NCBI GenBank assembly: GCA_022447545.1
Contig: JAKVBI010000014.1
Location: forward strand, 140,920 to 204,919
Source: Myxococcota bacterium
Lineage (GTDB): Bacteria > Myxococcota_A > UBA9160 > SMWR01
DNA length: 64,000 nucleotides
Direction: 5' to 3'
The notes under the pieces are model-generated. The model ran no database searches, was not told the origin of the DNA, and was given only the letters and a program-made list of their open reading frames with translations. Both the position numbers and the translations under genes were made by a program. Every line of letters begins with the position of its first letter. Positions within the stretch are counted from its first letter, which is position 1. Positions 35,426 through 44,381 of this stretch are shown here, one piece after another.

Positions 35426-37363
35426 TCAACCTGCCAGTGCCGAATGCTTCTGCGCCTCCTGCATGGGCCCCAGGGAGTAGCGGCTCCAGGCCAGGAGACT
35501 GGCGAGATCCCAGATGGTTCGCGCTTCCCTCTCGCGCGTCTTTGCGTCTTCGTTGACCAGGCGGTCGACGCCTCGGAGGTCGATGTGTTCGTCGAGGGGG
35601 CCCGGGTCGTCGGCCAGATCGCGAATCCAATCGCTCAGAGGTCCGACGACCCAGCCATTCTGTGGAGGGAGAAACCCCTGCTTGGGGCGCGTCACGATGG
35701 CGGGTGGCACGAGGTTTTCGATGGCCAGGCGCAGGATCTGTTTGACCTCGCCGTTGCCTACCAACAATTCTGGCGAGAGCCCAAAAGCGAACTCTGCCAA
35801 TCGATGGTCGCAGAAGGGCAGGCGCACTTCTCTCGAGTGAGCCATGCTCAGACGGTCTCCGTAGCGCAGCAGGGACGAGAGCATGGTTCGGAAGCTCAAC
35901 GTCCATAGGATGCGCGACAGCGCATGCTCGTCGTGAGCAGATTCCTCCGGTGCGAGGATCAGAGGATCCGACGCAGCGCTGCGCACGACCTCCTCTTGGA
36001 AAAAGTCCCCCAGTACCATTTGTGGCCGTCCCGTTCCCGACCGAAGGAGGCGGCGAACCGGCGACAACCAGGGGTGGTTGAGTAGCAGGCGTGACCAGGA
36101 GAACAGGGCGGGCACTTCACGGGCCGCCGCGGCGCGCTCTCGGAACCAGTGTCGGACCTGTCCCTGAACCCAGAGTTGGCGCAGGAACGAAGCGGTGATG
36201 TCGTAGCCGTAGCCTCCGAGCATCTCGTCGGAGCCCTGCCCGTCGAGAAGCACCGTGACTCCGTGGCGACTTGCCAGGTGGAACACGCACCACTGGGCGA
36301 ATTGGCTTGTTCCTCCGATGGGGAAGTCGGCGTGCCAATAGATGCGCTCGGCCTCGCTCGCAAAGCGCTCCGGAGTGGGAGCGACCTCGTAGGCATCGGT
36401 CCGGCAGGCATCCACGACCATTTTCGCGTAATGGCCCTCGTCCATGGGATCGTTTGGAAAGCGGCCTGTGAAGGTTCGCAGGTCGGCATCCGGTTCGAGT
36501 TCGCGGATCAAACAGACCACGGCCGATGAATCCAGGCCGCCGGACAGGCAGGAACCCACTGGCACGTCGCTGCGCAACCGTATTCTCACCGAGTCACGCA
36601 TCAGCTCCAAAAAGTGGGCACTCGCCTCCGAGGATTCGTGGGAGCCGTAGGAGGCTCGAGCTCCCACATCCACGGACCAGTACCGAAACACACGAAGGAT
36701 CTCTGCCCGTTCCTTGGAGACGTCCACCAACATGGCATGGGCGGGGAGTAGTTGGTGTATTCCTCGTACCAGGGTTCGCTCGTTCGCGTCTGCCCGCGTG
36801 GAACCTTCTGCCAGATAGCTCGCCAATACGCTCGGGTCGATATCGAGATCGACACCTTTCAGTCGGGCAAGGGCCTTGGCCTCGGAAGCAAAGGCCACGC
36901 TGTCCCGAGTTTGCGCGTAGTAGAGGGGTTTTTCGCCGAACCGATCCCGCGCGCAGAAGAGTCGCCGGTGGCGACCATCCCAGATCGCGAATGCGAACAT
37001 TCCGTTGAGTTCCTGGAGGCAGTCTGGTCCCCACTGGGCATAGGCGCGCAACAGGACCTCGGTGTCCGAGTCGCTTTCGAAGGTGTGTCCCATTTCGCGC
37101 AGGCGATCGCGCAACTCGAGATAGTTGTAGATTTCACCGTTGTAGGTGATGGCGAGGTCCAGTTCCGGATCCAGCATGGGCTGTCGGCCACGCTCGCTGA
37201 GGTCGAGTATCGCGAGTCGTCGGTGCCCCAGAGAACAACGGCCATCGTCGGAGGTCCAGGAGCCCTCTCCGTCGGGCCCGCGGTACTGCATGAGATCGGT
37301 CATGACGCGAACTGCGTGAATATTGGTTCGCTGAGCCGAGACGATTCCTGCGATGCCGCACAT
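35426..37363 (-). CDS. asnB: Asparagine synthase (glutamine-hydrolysing)
   Basis: 645 residues from ATG 37363. The protein must begin MCGIAGIVS, since Cys2 is the glutaminase nucleophile after Met removal. The class II amidotransferase domain has GHRRLAILDLS and NGEIYNYLELR. The synthetase domain has the PP-loop SCLSGGLDSSAVVCL. Family length is 550-650, and the long C-terminal region places it with versions common in polysaccharide and secondary-metabolite loci. It may make asparagine, or amidate another carboxylate. It is divergently spaced from the HD protein gene (204 bp, same strand, downstream). Confidence 0.92.
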   Translation of the reverse strand: MCGIAGIVSAQRTNIHAVRVMTDLMQYRGPDGEGSWTSDDGRCSLGHRRLAILDLSERGRQPMLDPELDLAITYNGEIYNYLELRDRLREMGHTFESDSDTEVLLRAYAQWGPDCLQELNGMFAFAIWDGRHRRLFCARDRFGEKPLYYAQTRDSVAFASEAKALARLKGVDLDIDPSVLASYLAEGSTRADANERTLVRGIHQLLPAHAMLVDVSKERAEILRVFRYWSVDVGARASYGSHESSEASAHFLELMRDSVRIRLRSDVPVGSCLSGGLDSSAVVCLIRELEPDADLRTFTGRFPNDPMDEGHYAKMVVDACRTDAYEVAPTPERFASEAERIYWHADFPIGGTSQFAQWCVFHLASRHGVTVLLDGQGSDEMLGGYGYDITASFLRQLWVQGQVRHWFRERAAAAREVPALFSWSRLLLNHPWLSPVRRLLRSGTGRPQMVLGDFFQEEVVRSAASDPLILAPEESAHDEHALSRILWTLSFRTMLSSLLRYGDRLSMAHSREVRLPFCDHRLAEFAFGLSPELLVGNGEVKQILRLAIENLVPPAIVTRPKQGFLPPQNGWVVGPLSDWIRDLADDPGPLDEHIDLRGVDRLVNEDAKTREREARTIWDLASLLAWSRYSLGPMQEAQKHSALAG

Positions 37364-37567
37364 GACTGGAAGAACCCCGACCGCAAGGCGGCCCGTTGGA
37401 GGCACGTGGTGGGGGAACCGGAGGATACCGAATAGAAGGGAAGGTGGTGGGCGCGCCTGCCGAGGTGGGGACACGGCCAGAATTCGGGGCGCTGGGGGCG
37501 AATTTGCCTGGCGAACCCCGGGCATCGAAGTGTCTGAAGGCTTGGAAGGTGCATCCCCGACCCGCGG

Positions 37568-38179
37568 TCAGGGGCGGCCCGTGGGGTGGCCTTCGCTGTC
37601 TTCGGGGAGGTAGATCGATCGTTTCGGGCTCGAAAAGACCCGATGGACGAGGGGCTCGAAAGCTTCTAGGGGCAGGGTGTCGTAGGCGTTGTCGAAGCTG
37701 TTTTGATCGTATTTTTCGCAGAATTCCGCGCAGTCGTGCCAATAGGGGTGGTCGCGAAAACGGTCTCGGAGGTTTGGGTCGAGGTCCAGGTGCTGGAAGA
37801 AATAGTATCCCTGGAAGATTGCGTGATGCTTCACGATCCAGAGGTTCTGGTCGCTGACGAAGGGTTCGAGAATCGTCGCCGCCAGCTCCGCGTGATTCAT
37901 GCATGCCAGGGTGTCACCGATGTCGTGAATGAGGGCGCAGACCACGTACTCATCGTCCCTCCCGTCACGCTGTGCTCGGGTCGCACTCTGGAGGCTATGA
38001 GTCAGCCGGTCCACCGCGTAGCCGCCGGTCTCTCCGGCCAGGAGCCGGAGGTGCTGAAGAATCCGATCGGGGAGTCCCCTTCGGTAGCGCTCGGTATGCC
38101 AGCGGATGGTCTGGTACTCCTCGCGTGAGGCGTCTTGCATGGCCGTGAAGGTCGTATCGGGTAGCCGTGTGTCGCTCAT
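37568..38179 (-). CDS. HD-domain metal-dependent protein (PhnZ/inositol-oxygenase-like pattern)
   Basis: 203 residues from ATG 38179, preceded by GGGAGGAG. The core is VDRLTHSLQSATRAQ (His61), VCALIHDIGDT (His85-Asp86), CMNHAELAA (His96) and IVKHHAIFQGYYFF (His118-His119), with late Asp residues (YDQNSFD). The extra histidines and the first segment T-H-S-L-Q resemble PhnZ-type HD oxygenases, which use a mixed-valent di-iron site to cleave C-P bonds. Plain HD phosphohydrolases have fewer ligands. Ligand spacing differs somewhat from PhnZ, so a hydrolase remains possible. It lies next to the divergent aldolase gene, with a 415-bp gap between starts. Confidence 0.7.
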   Translation of the reverse strand: MSDTRLPDTTFTAMQDASREEYQTIRWHTERYRRGLPDRILQHLRLLAGETGGYAVDRLTHSLQSATRAQRDGRDDEYVVCALIHDIGDTLACMNHAELAATILEPFVSDQNLWIVKHHAIFQGYYFFQHLDLDPNLRDRFRDHPYWHDCAEFCEKYDQNSFDNAYDTLPLEAFEPLVHRVFSSPKRSIYLPEDSEGHPTGRP

Positions 38180-38594
38180 CCGTGCCGTCTCCTCCCTTTC
38201 GTGGCCCGATCCGTCAATGGGGGGGGCTTCGCGCGCCCGCAGGGCTGTTTTTCGTTCCGCACGGATACCAAACCATGGACCCCGGGGCGATGGAGCTTTT
38301 CGGGGCGCCCGGGACTCATCCAGGAAATGACCCTGGGGGACGAGGGCGGGGTAGCCCTTCTCCGGGAACCGGATTAGCATCCCCTGGAACAAGCCGAGAG
38401 CAACCTTCCTCCTCCTCCTCCTCCCATCGCCTCGTGACGGCAGAGTTGACGCTCGTCGCGGAGCAGGGGCCCGAAACGGCGGGCTCATGGGCCGGCCATG
38501 GCCCCAGGTGGTTCCGGGGATGGGGCAGGGATAGAACCCCCGCGACCGGCAGGTTTCCCCCGACCGAGGGGGATCAGATTCGAGGAGAAACGAG
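38180..38594. other. Divergent intergenic region with a hairpin near the aldolase ribosome site
   Basis: 415 bp between the HD gene and the aldolase gene. A CTCC-rich run lies near 38400-38425. At 38556-38573 TCCCCC-GACCGA-GGGGGA can form a 6-bp hairpin ending about 8 bases before the GAGGAG of the aldolase gene, which might hinder translation. No promoter could be assigned with confidence and no gene is recognised. Confidence 0.4.
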
Positions 38595-39563
38595 ATGACG
38601 GCACCCTGGATCACCTATCGACCGGAACTCAAGGTTTTGGACTGCACTGTTCGAGACGGCGGGCTCATCAACTCGCACATGTTCGAAGACAAGCTGGTCA
38701 AGGCCGTCTACGACACGTGTGTCGAGTCCGGAATTGACTACATGGAGGTGGGCTACAAGGCGGACAGGAAGCTGGTGGCGGAGTCTGAATTCGGCGACTG
38801 GAAGTTCTGCGATGAGGACGACCTGCGCCGAGTTATCGGCGACAACGACAATTCCATCCGCATCAGTGCCATGGCGGACGCCGAGAAGACCAATTACAGG
38901 GAGGACATCCTTCCCGCAGACCAGAGTGTGCTCGACGTCATTCGCGTTGCGACCTACGTCCACCAACTTCCCATCGCCATCGACATGATCAAGGACGCTC
39001 ACGACAAAGGGTACGAGACGACGTGCAACATCATGGCAGTTTCGATTGCCCAGGAGAGCGAGATTCAGCAGGCCTTGGAGGAGCTCCGCGAGACACCCGT
39101 AGATGCCGTTATGGTGGTCGACAGTTTTGGAGCGCTGTACAGCGAGCAGGTACAACGCCTGGTCGAGCGCTACCTGCAAGCTCTGGAGGGTACGGGGAAG
39201 CAGGTGGGGATCCATGCCCACAACAACCAACAGTTGGCCTTCGCCAATACCATCGAGGCCATCGTTCGGGGTGCCAACATGTTGGACGCCACGATGTTGG
39301 GGATGGGGCGTGGCGCAGGCAACTGTCCCATGGAGTTGCTGATCGGCTTCTTGCGCAACCCCGCTTATCGCCTGAGGCCCATCCTTCAGCTGATTCAGGA
39401 TTACTTCGTGGACCTGCGTCGAGAGAACGACTGGGGGGCTCTGGTGCCCTACAACATCACGGGTCAGCTCAACCAGCACCCGCGGACGGCCATCGGGGTG
39501 GTGGCTGGAGATGACCCAGAGAATTTCGTTGGGTTCTACGACAAGCTGAACGCAGATCTTTGA
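38595..39563 (+). CDS. HMG-CoA lyase-like aldolase (DRE-TIM metallolyase)
   Basis: 322 residues from ATG 38595, with GAGGAG upstream. LDCTVRDGGLIN (15-26) holds the D-x-x-R-D metal and base motif. VGIHAHNNQQLAFANT gives the H-x-H metal ligands. GANMLDATMLGMGRGAGN matches the G-M-G-R-G-A-G-N stretch shared with 4-hydroxy-2-oxovalerate aldolase (BphI/DmpG). The barrel is complete, but the usual C-terminal partner-binding region is short. In aromatic and steroid catabolism such aldolases split 4-hydroxy-2-oxo acids into pyruvate and an aldehyde passed to an acylating dehydrogenase. No such dehydrogenase gene is here. A KDPG-type aldolase is convergent 37 bp downstream. Confidence 0.84.
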   Translation: MTAPWITYRPELKVLDCTVRDGGLINSHMFEDKLVKAVYDTCVESGIDYMEVGYKADRKLVAESEFGDWKFCDEDDLRRVIGDNDNSIRISAMADAEKTNYREDILPADQSVLDVIRVATYVHQLPIAIDMIKDAHDKGYETTCNIMAVSIAQESEIQQALEELRETPVDAVMVVDSFGALYSEQVQRLVERYLQALEGTGKQVGIHAHNNQQLAFANTIEAIVRGANMLDATMLGMGRGAGNCPMELLIGFLRNPAYRLRPILQLIQDYFVDLRRENDWGALVPYNITGQLNQHPRTAIGVVAGDDPENFVGFYDKLNADL

Positions 39564-39600
39564 CGAGAGGGCCGATCTCTGAGGCTGTTCGGTTCTTTCG

Positions 39601-40242
39601 TCAAGCCTTGGCGGATCTTGCTTCGGCGTAGGCGTCTCGAAGCGCTTGAATGGCGTCGGTAATACGCCTGTACTCACCCGCTTCAATCCAGTCGGGGCGG
39701 AACACGCTCGCGCCGAATGCGAATGCATCGGCACCTGCTTTCGAATAGGCGCCTAAGCTCTCTGCGGAGACCCCCCCACAGGCGAGCAGCAAAACGTCGT
39801 CGAAGGGCCCCTTGATTTCGGTGAAGTAGTCCGGCCCGAAGAATTTCGCGGGAAAGACCTTGACCATGCTCGCGCCCGCTCGCCACGCCGAGTGGATTTC
39901 CTGGGGCGTGAGGGCGCCTGGGAAAACCGGGATGCCGCGTTCGAGACAGGCCTCGACGACCTCGTTCACGAGGGTGGGCATGACTACGAAGGATGCACCT
40001 GCGTCGAGGGCAGCCTCGAGGCTCCTGGAATCGAGCACGGTCCCTGCACCCACGGCCAGCGAGTCGCCTGCGATATCGAGTGTTTGGCGGATCAAGCGTG
40101 GAGCGTCTCGTGTGTTCATGGTGATCTCGAGAGTTGTCAGTCCGCCAGTGATCGCGCTCTCGACGACCGGGGCCAGTGCATCGATTTCGATGCCCCGAAG
40201 AATTCCCATGAGAGGGTCGTTCCGAAAAAGTCGTAGGTCCAT
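39601..40242 (-). CDS. KDPG/KHG-type class I aldolase
   Basis: 213 residues from ATG 40242. LEITMNT (Glu39 region) and ASMVKVFPAKF, with Schiff-base Lys128, are the KDPG aldolase signatures, and GAGTVLD and TPQEIHSAWRAG also match. It cleaves 2-keto-3-deoxy sugar acids (or related 4-hydroxy-2-oxo acids) to pyruvate and an aldehyde. Length equals the family norm. No Entner-Doudoroff dehydratase or other partner is nearby; together with the neighbouring class II-like aldolase it doubles the pyruvate-forming lyases in a 1.7-kb span. It is divergent from the acyl-CoA dehydrogenase at 40421. Confidence 0.87.
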   Translation of the reverse strand: MDLRLFRNDPLMGILRGIEIDALAPVVESAITGGLTTLEITMNTRDAPRLIRQTLDIAGDSLAVGAGTVLDSRSLEAALDAGASFVVMPTLVNEVVEACLERGIPVFPGALTPQEIHSAWRAGASMVKVFPAKFFGPDYFTEIKGPFDDVLLLACGGVSAESLGAYSKAGADAFAFGASVFRPDWIEAGEYRRITDAIQALRDAYAEARSAKA

Positions 40243-40420
40243 TTCGCACCGTTTTGGAAGTTTTTGCAGTGCCTATGGTATGCGAAACCCGGGAGCTGCT
40301 GCTTCTCGAAGCGCAGTGTCTCCAAGAGATGTTTGTGGCGTGAACGCCCTTGGGATCGTAATGGGAATGCGTTGGATCGAGAATTGAATCTTGACGTGCG
40401 GTGGAACATAGTGTCGATAC

Positions 40421-41638
40421 ATGAGTGCCGAACCTGAAGTCTCCCAGATCGAGTTGGACACCTTCCGCGCAGAGGTGTGTCGATGGCTGGATGAGAACAC
40501 GCCCTCAGCGCCAGCTTTCAAGCTTCCTGATAGTTTTCTGGAGGTCAGCTCAGACGAGCAGTTTGAATATCTCCGTGCGTGGCAGCGTTTGGTGTACGAC
40601 GCGGGTTATCTCGGTATGTCATGGCCCAGCGAATTTGGCGGCGGCGGGCGCCCCCAGATCTTTCAAGACATTGTCAATGACGAAATGGCGGCGGGAAACC
40701 ACCCGTTCATGTTGAACATCGTTGGGTTGATGTGGGCGGGGCCCGTGATCCTGAAGTTCGGATCCGACGAGCAGCGCAGACGTTACCTGGCCCCGATGCT
40801 CAGAGCCGATGAGATCTGGTGCCAGGGCTTCTCTGAGCCCGAGAATGGCTCTGATCTTGCGAACGTCCAGACCACCGCAATCCGGGATGGAGATGACTAC
40901 ATCATCAATGGCACGAAAATCTGGACGAGCCTAGGTACCCAGGCCCACCACATGATCCTGCTGGCGCGAACCGATCCCAGCGCCGGAACCAAGTATCAGG
41001 GGCTGACGTTCTTTTTGGCACCTGTCGACCACCCGGATGTGGAAAAACGGCCGATTCGCAAGATGACGGGCGAATTCGGATTCAATGAGACGCACTTCAA
41101 CAACGCTCGCGTGCCAGCCAGTTGTGTTCTCGGCGAGGAAGGGCAGGGTTGGGCGATTGCGATGGCGACTCTGGCCTTCGAGCGTTATGCGGAGGGCGGA
41201 CAGGCCGGGGGCCTGGACATGGTGCAGTTGCGGGTATCCGAGTTGGTGGAGATGGCGCGCGAATGTCGACTCGATGGTCGGCCAGCCATCGAAGACCCGG
41301 TTGTTCGTGAGGAGTTGGTGAGGTTGAGCGTCGAAGAACGGGCCATCGAGATGAATGATCTCCGTCGGCACATCCCCGGCCTTTGTCGCGAGCGTCCCGA
41401 TGCAATTGGTTTGATGCGCAAGCTCGTCACTTCGGAGTTTCGGCGCAGGATGACCCGTTTTGCAGTCAGCTTGCAGGGCGAAGCGGCGAAACTCTATATC
41501 GGCGATCCCGGAGCTGTGGAGGATGGTGACTGGCAGCGTCACTATATGAATGCGTATTCGGTCACCATAGGCGGCGGGACGAGCCAAATCCAGATGAACA
41601 TCCTCGGAGAGAGGGTGCTCGGTCTCGACAAGGGGTGA
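40421..41638 (+). CDS. Acyl-CoA dehydrogenase, large-type subunit, pair 1
   Basis: 405 residues from ATG 40421. The fold is clear: CQGFSEPENGSDLANVQT (FAD/substrate loop), INGTKIWTSLG, GTSQIQMNILGERVLGL at the C-terminus. In MCAD the catalytic Glu lies just before GTxQIQ; here that site is Gly. A Glu (Glu254, in LAFERYAEGG) sits at the isovaleryl/long-chain-type position instead, so catalysis is likely from there. The next gene, another dehydrogenase, starts 3 bp after the stop. Such pairs form alpha2-beta2 heterotetramers in cholesterol side-chain degradation by Mycobacterium (FadE26-27, FadE28-29), which favours branched or ring-bearing acyl-CoA substrates. Confidence 0.88.
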   Translation: MSAEPEVSQIELDTFRAEVCRWLDENTPSAPAFKLPDSFLEVSSDEQFEYLRAWQRLVYDAGYLGMSWPSEFGGGGRPQIFQDIVNDEMAAGNHPFMLNIVGLMWAGPVILKFGSDEQRRRYLAPMLRADEIWCQGFSEPENGSDLANVQTTAIRDGDDYIINGTKIWTSLGTQAHHMILLARTDPSAGTKYQGLTFFLAPVDHPDVEKRPIRKMTGEFGFNETHFNNARVPASCVLGEEGQGWAIAMATLAFERYAEGGQAGGLDMVQLRVSELVEMARECRLDGRPAIEDPVVREELVRLSVEERAIEMNDLRRHIPGLCRERPDAIGLMRKLVTSEFRRRMTRFAVSLQGEAAKLYIGDPGAVEDGDWQRHYMNAYSVTIGGGTSQIQMNILGERVLGLDKG

Positions 41639-41641
41639 ACG

Positions 41642-42802
41642 GTGGCTGAAGCCATCTCGTTTGGTGAAGAGCAGGAATTGATCGCGAGCAGTGCGCTCGA
41701 TTTCATGCGAAGTCGCTGCAGCTTCGAGGCCGTCCGAGAATGGATGGAAACCGAGGCTGGATATGATCGAGCGCTGTGGCGGGAAATTGCGGAACTGGGC
41801 TGGTTGGGCATTTCTCTCCCTGAGGAATACGGTGGTTCTGGTCTCGGGGCGACGGAGCAGATTTCGGTGGTCGAGGCCATGGGGCGCCAAGTCTTCGGCT
41901 CGCCCTTTCTTGCCAACACCCTGGCGGCAGAATTGTTGTATCTGGCGGGTAACGACGAGCAGAAGCAGCACTGGCTACCGCAGCTCATTTCGGGAACACG
42001 GGTCGGTAGCGTTGCGCTGGGTGAAAGCTCTGGGGCCTGGGACTTTGGTGATTTCACGGCCAGGGCCGAGTTGGACGGTTCGCAGATTCGACTGACGGGC
42101 GAGAAATGCTTCGTGCTGGATGGCGGCAATGCGGACCTGCTGCTGGTAGCGTGCTCGCTCGGTGGAAAGCCTGTGGTGGTGATCGTGGAGCGTTCTCAGG
42201 TTCCCGACACTGCTCTCCGCGTCGAGCGCCTGGTGGACGAGACGCGACGTAGTGCGCGAATTCGTTTGGATGGGGTGAGTGTGCCCAAGGAATCTCTTCT
42301 CACTGGGGCTGATGCATCAGGCGCGTTGAGGAGGCTCCAGTTGAAGGGGGCCCTGCTGGTCAGCGCAGAGATGGCTGGGGCCGCTCAGGGAGTTTTGGAT
42401 CTGACCCTGGAGTATCTGAAGACGCGCGTTCAGTTTGGCAAGAAAATTGGCAGTTATCAGGCACTCAAACACCCCATGGTCTGGATCATGGTCGGTGTGG
42501 AACACAGTCGTTCGCTTCTCTATCGAGCGACCACGTTATGGGACGCTGGCGGAGGTTCCGAAGAGCTCGAAAACGCTGTACGGATGAGTAAAGTGCAATC
42601 GGGCGATGCGTGTACCCACGCCGTCGACCGCGCGATTCAATTTCACGGAGCGTTCGGGTTCACTTGGGATTGCCATGCGCAACTCTTCTTTAGACGTGCA
42701 CAGTGGGCTGAATACACGTTTGGTGACGCGGCCCACCACCGCCGGCATCTGTCGGAGCTTTTGTTCAAAGACGATGCACCGTTATCGGTGAGTTCATCGT
42801 GA
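41642..42802 (+). CDS. Acyl-CoA dehydrogenase, partner-type subunit, pair 1
   Basis: 386 residues from GTG 41642. N-terminal and middle domains are typical (EYGGSGLGATEQISVVE, TRVQFGKKIGSYQALKHPM). The C-terminus ends as QFHGAFGFTWDCHAQLFFRRAQW, with no GTxQIQ segment. That truncation matches the partner subunits of heteromeric acyl-CoA dehydrogenases. The large subunit in the preceding gene carries the full catalytic set. The stop overlaps the next gene (GTGA overlap at 42799), so dehydrogenase pair and CoA ligase are translationally coupled. Oxidation of a CoA ester at C2-C3 is the expected step. Confidence 0.86.
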   Translation: MAEAISFGEEQELIASSALDFMRSRCSFEAVREWMETEAGYDRALWREIAELGWLGISLPEEYGGSGLGATEQISVVEAMGRQVFGSPFLANTLAAELLYLAGNDEQKQHWLPQLISGTRVGSVALGESSGAWDFGDFTARAELDGSQIRLTGEKCFVLDGGNADLLLVACSLGGKPVVVIVERSQVPDTALRVERLVDETRRSARIRLDGVSVPKESLLTGADASGALRRLQLKGALLVSAEMAGAAQGVLDLTLEYLKTRVQFGKKIGSYQALKHPMVWIMVGVEHSRSLLYRATTLWDAGGGSEELENAVRMSKVQSGDACTHAVDRAIQFHGAFGFTWDCHAQLFFRRAQWAEYTFGDAAHHRRHLSELLFKDDAPLSVSSS

Positions 42803-44349
42803 GCATGGCTCCCATCGGGGAGGCATTGGACCGACTCGCGGTCAATGCAGCAGCCACGCCCGAAAAGCCTGCGATCATCGATGACCGGCCCGATGGGTAC
42901 GTTCGGTTGGTCAGCTTTTCTGAATTGAACGAACTGGTCAACCGAATCGCCAACGCCCTGGTCAAGGTCGGGTTCGGGTCCGGAGAGCGCCTCGTGTGGG
43001 CGGGGCGAAACTGCGTCGAGGTGATTGCCATCCAGCACGCCGTGAGAAAGGCCGGTGGGTTTTCGATTGCGCTCAATCACCGTCTGACCAAGAAGGAAGT
43101 GCATGCAATCGTTCGCGTCGCAGAGCCCACTTTCGTGTGGACTGCGGGAGCCTTTCGCGAATTCTTTACAGGACAGGAGTTTTCGACCCTCCGTGGGGTT
43201 GTCGTTTTTGATGGAGAAGCGCTTCCGGGCCAGAGTTCCATGGAAGAGTTCATTGGAGATCAGTCCACGGACGAGCCTACGCCAATCGACAACCCGCGCG
43301 CGGGCTTCGACCCAATTCTGATCTTCACTTCCGGAACCACGGGCCTGCCCAAGGGAGTCGTTCGTTACGGTCTGGGGGAGAGCGAGGTGAGGCTCCAGAC
43401 CGGCTTGCTCGGTGATGGGGATGGTGTGTTCGTAGTGACTGGGTCGCTCTCTCACGGTGGCCCAAACGGGATGGGGAACAACAGCCTGCTCATCGGGGGA
43501 AGCATCGTTCTTCAGCAGAGGTTTGATGCCGAGGACTGGATGCGATTGGTGGAGAAGTATCGAGTCACCAATTCCTACAGCGCTCCATTTCCAATCCGTC
43601 ATATTTGTGGCCTGCCCGACGCGATAAAGAGGCGCTACGACGCGTCGAGCCTGAAGACCATGATCGCTGCTGCTGCGCAGTGGCCGCACGCGTTAAAGGA
43701 GGCTTTTCTGGAGGCATTTCCGGAGTGTTCGTTGTGGGAACTCTACGGATCGTCGGAACTTGCCACAGTCACAGTTCAGGCCCCCAAGGATCAATTGCGT
43801 AAGCCTGGTTCGTGTGGCCTGCCTGCGCCTGGAGTGGAGATTCTCCTGGTGGACGAAGAGGGTCAGGTCATTCGTGAGCCCCACTGTCCGGGCATTCTTT
43901 ATGCCAAGAGTGATTCAGTCTATCGGGGGTATCTCGGTGACGACGAAGCCTATGCGGAATCATTGCTCGGAGACTTTGCGACGACACAGGATGTGGCGTA
44001 TTTCGACGAGGAAGGCTTCTATTATATTTGCGACCGAAAGAAGGACATGCTGATCTCTGGTGGCGCCAACATCTATCCCAAGGAGATCGAAAACGCGCTT
44101 GAGAGTCACCCCGGCATCTTTGAGAGTGCTGTGATCGGACTCCCGGACGAGGACTGGGGGGAACGACCTCATGCTCTGATCGTTCCCAACCCGGATGTTC
44201 GACTCGAGGGTGAAGAGATACTCGAGTTCTGTCGGGACAACCTTGCGAGCTATAAGGTCCCGAACTCACTGGAGTTCGTCGACGAGCTTCCTCACATGGT
44301 GAGCGGCAAGTTGGACAAGCGCGCGATCCGAGACCGCTACGGCGATTGA
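42799..44349 (+). CDS. Acyl-CoA synthetase (AMP-dependent ligase), coupled to the dehydrogenase pair
   Basis: 516 residues starting at GTG 42799, which overlaps the previous stop by four bases; ATG 42805 could also serve. IFTSGTTGLPKGVVR, LWELYGSSELATVTVQ, CDRKKDMLISGGANIYPKEIE and the C-terminal Lys in VSGKLDKR are all present. It is shorter and clearly distinct from the two ligases at 22678 and 44382, which form their own paralogous pair. It should make the CoA ester that the upstream dehydrogenase pair then oxidises. The position fits FadD/FadE coupling of steroid side-chain degradation, though the true substrate is unknown. Convergent with the next ligase, gap 32 bp. Confidence 0.9.
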   Translation: MSMAPIGEALDRLAVNAAATPEKPAIIDDRPDGYVRLVSFSELNELVNRIANALVKVGFGSGERLVWAGRNCVEVIAIQHAVRKAGGFSIALNHRLTKKEVHAIVRVAEPTFVWTAGAFREFFTGQEFSTLRGVVVFDGEALPGQSSMEEFIGDQSTDEPTPIDNPRAGFDPILIFTSGTTGLPKGVVRYGLGESEVRLQTGLLGDGDGVFVVTGSLSHGGPNGMGNNSLLIGGSIVLQQRFDAEDWMRLVEKYRVTNSYSAPFPIRHICGLPDAIKRRYDASSLKTMIAAAAQWPHALKEAFLEAFPECSLWELYGSSELATVTVQAPKDQLRKPGSCGLPAPGVEILLVDEEGQVIREPHCPGILYAKSDSVYRGYLGDDEAYAESLLGDFATTQDVAYFDEEGFYYICDRKKDMLISGGANIYPKEIENALESHPGIFESAVIGLPDEDWGERPHALIVPNPDVRLEGEEILEFCRDNLASYKVPNSLEFVDELPHMVSGKLDKRAIRDRYGD

Positions 44350-44381
44350 GTTGTGAACGGTCTGCGCCCGCGGGCCAAAAG

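Noticed and set aside
38400-38425. CTCC-rich run as a CRISPR or repeat array
   Set aside because: It is a simple short low-complexity stretch without spacers or repeat units; no CRISPR array was found in the window.
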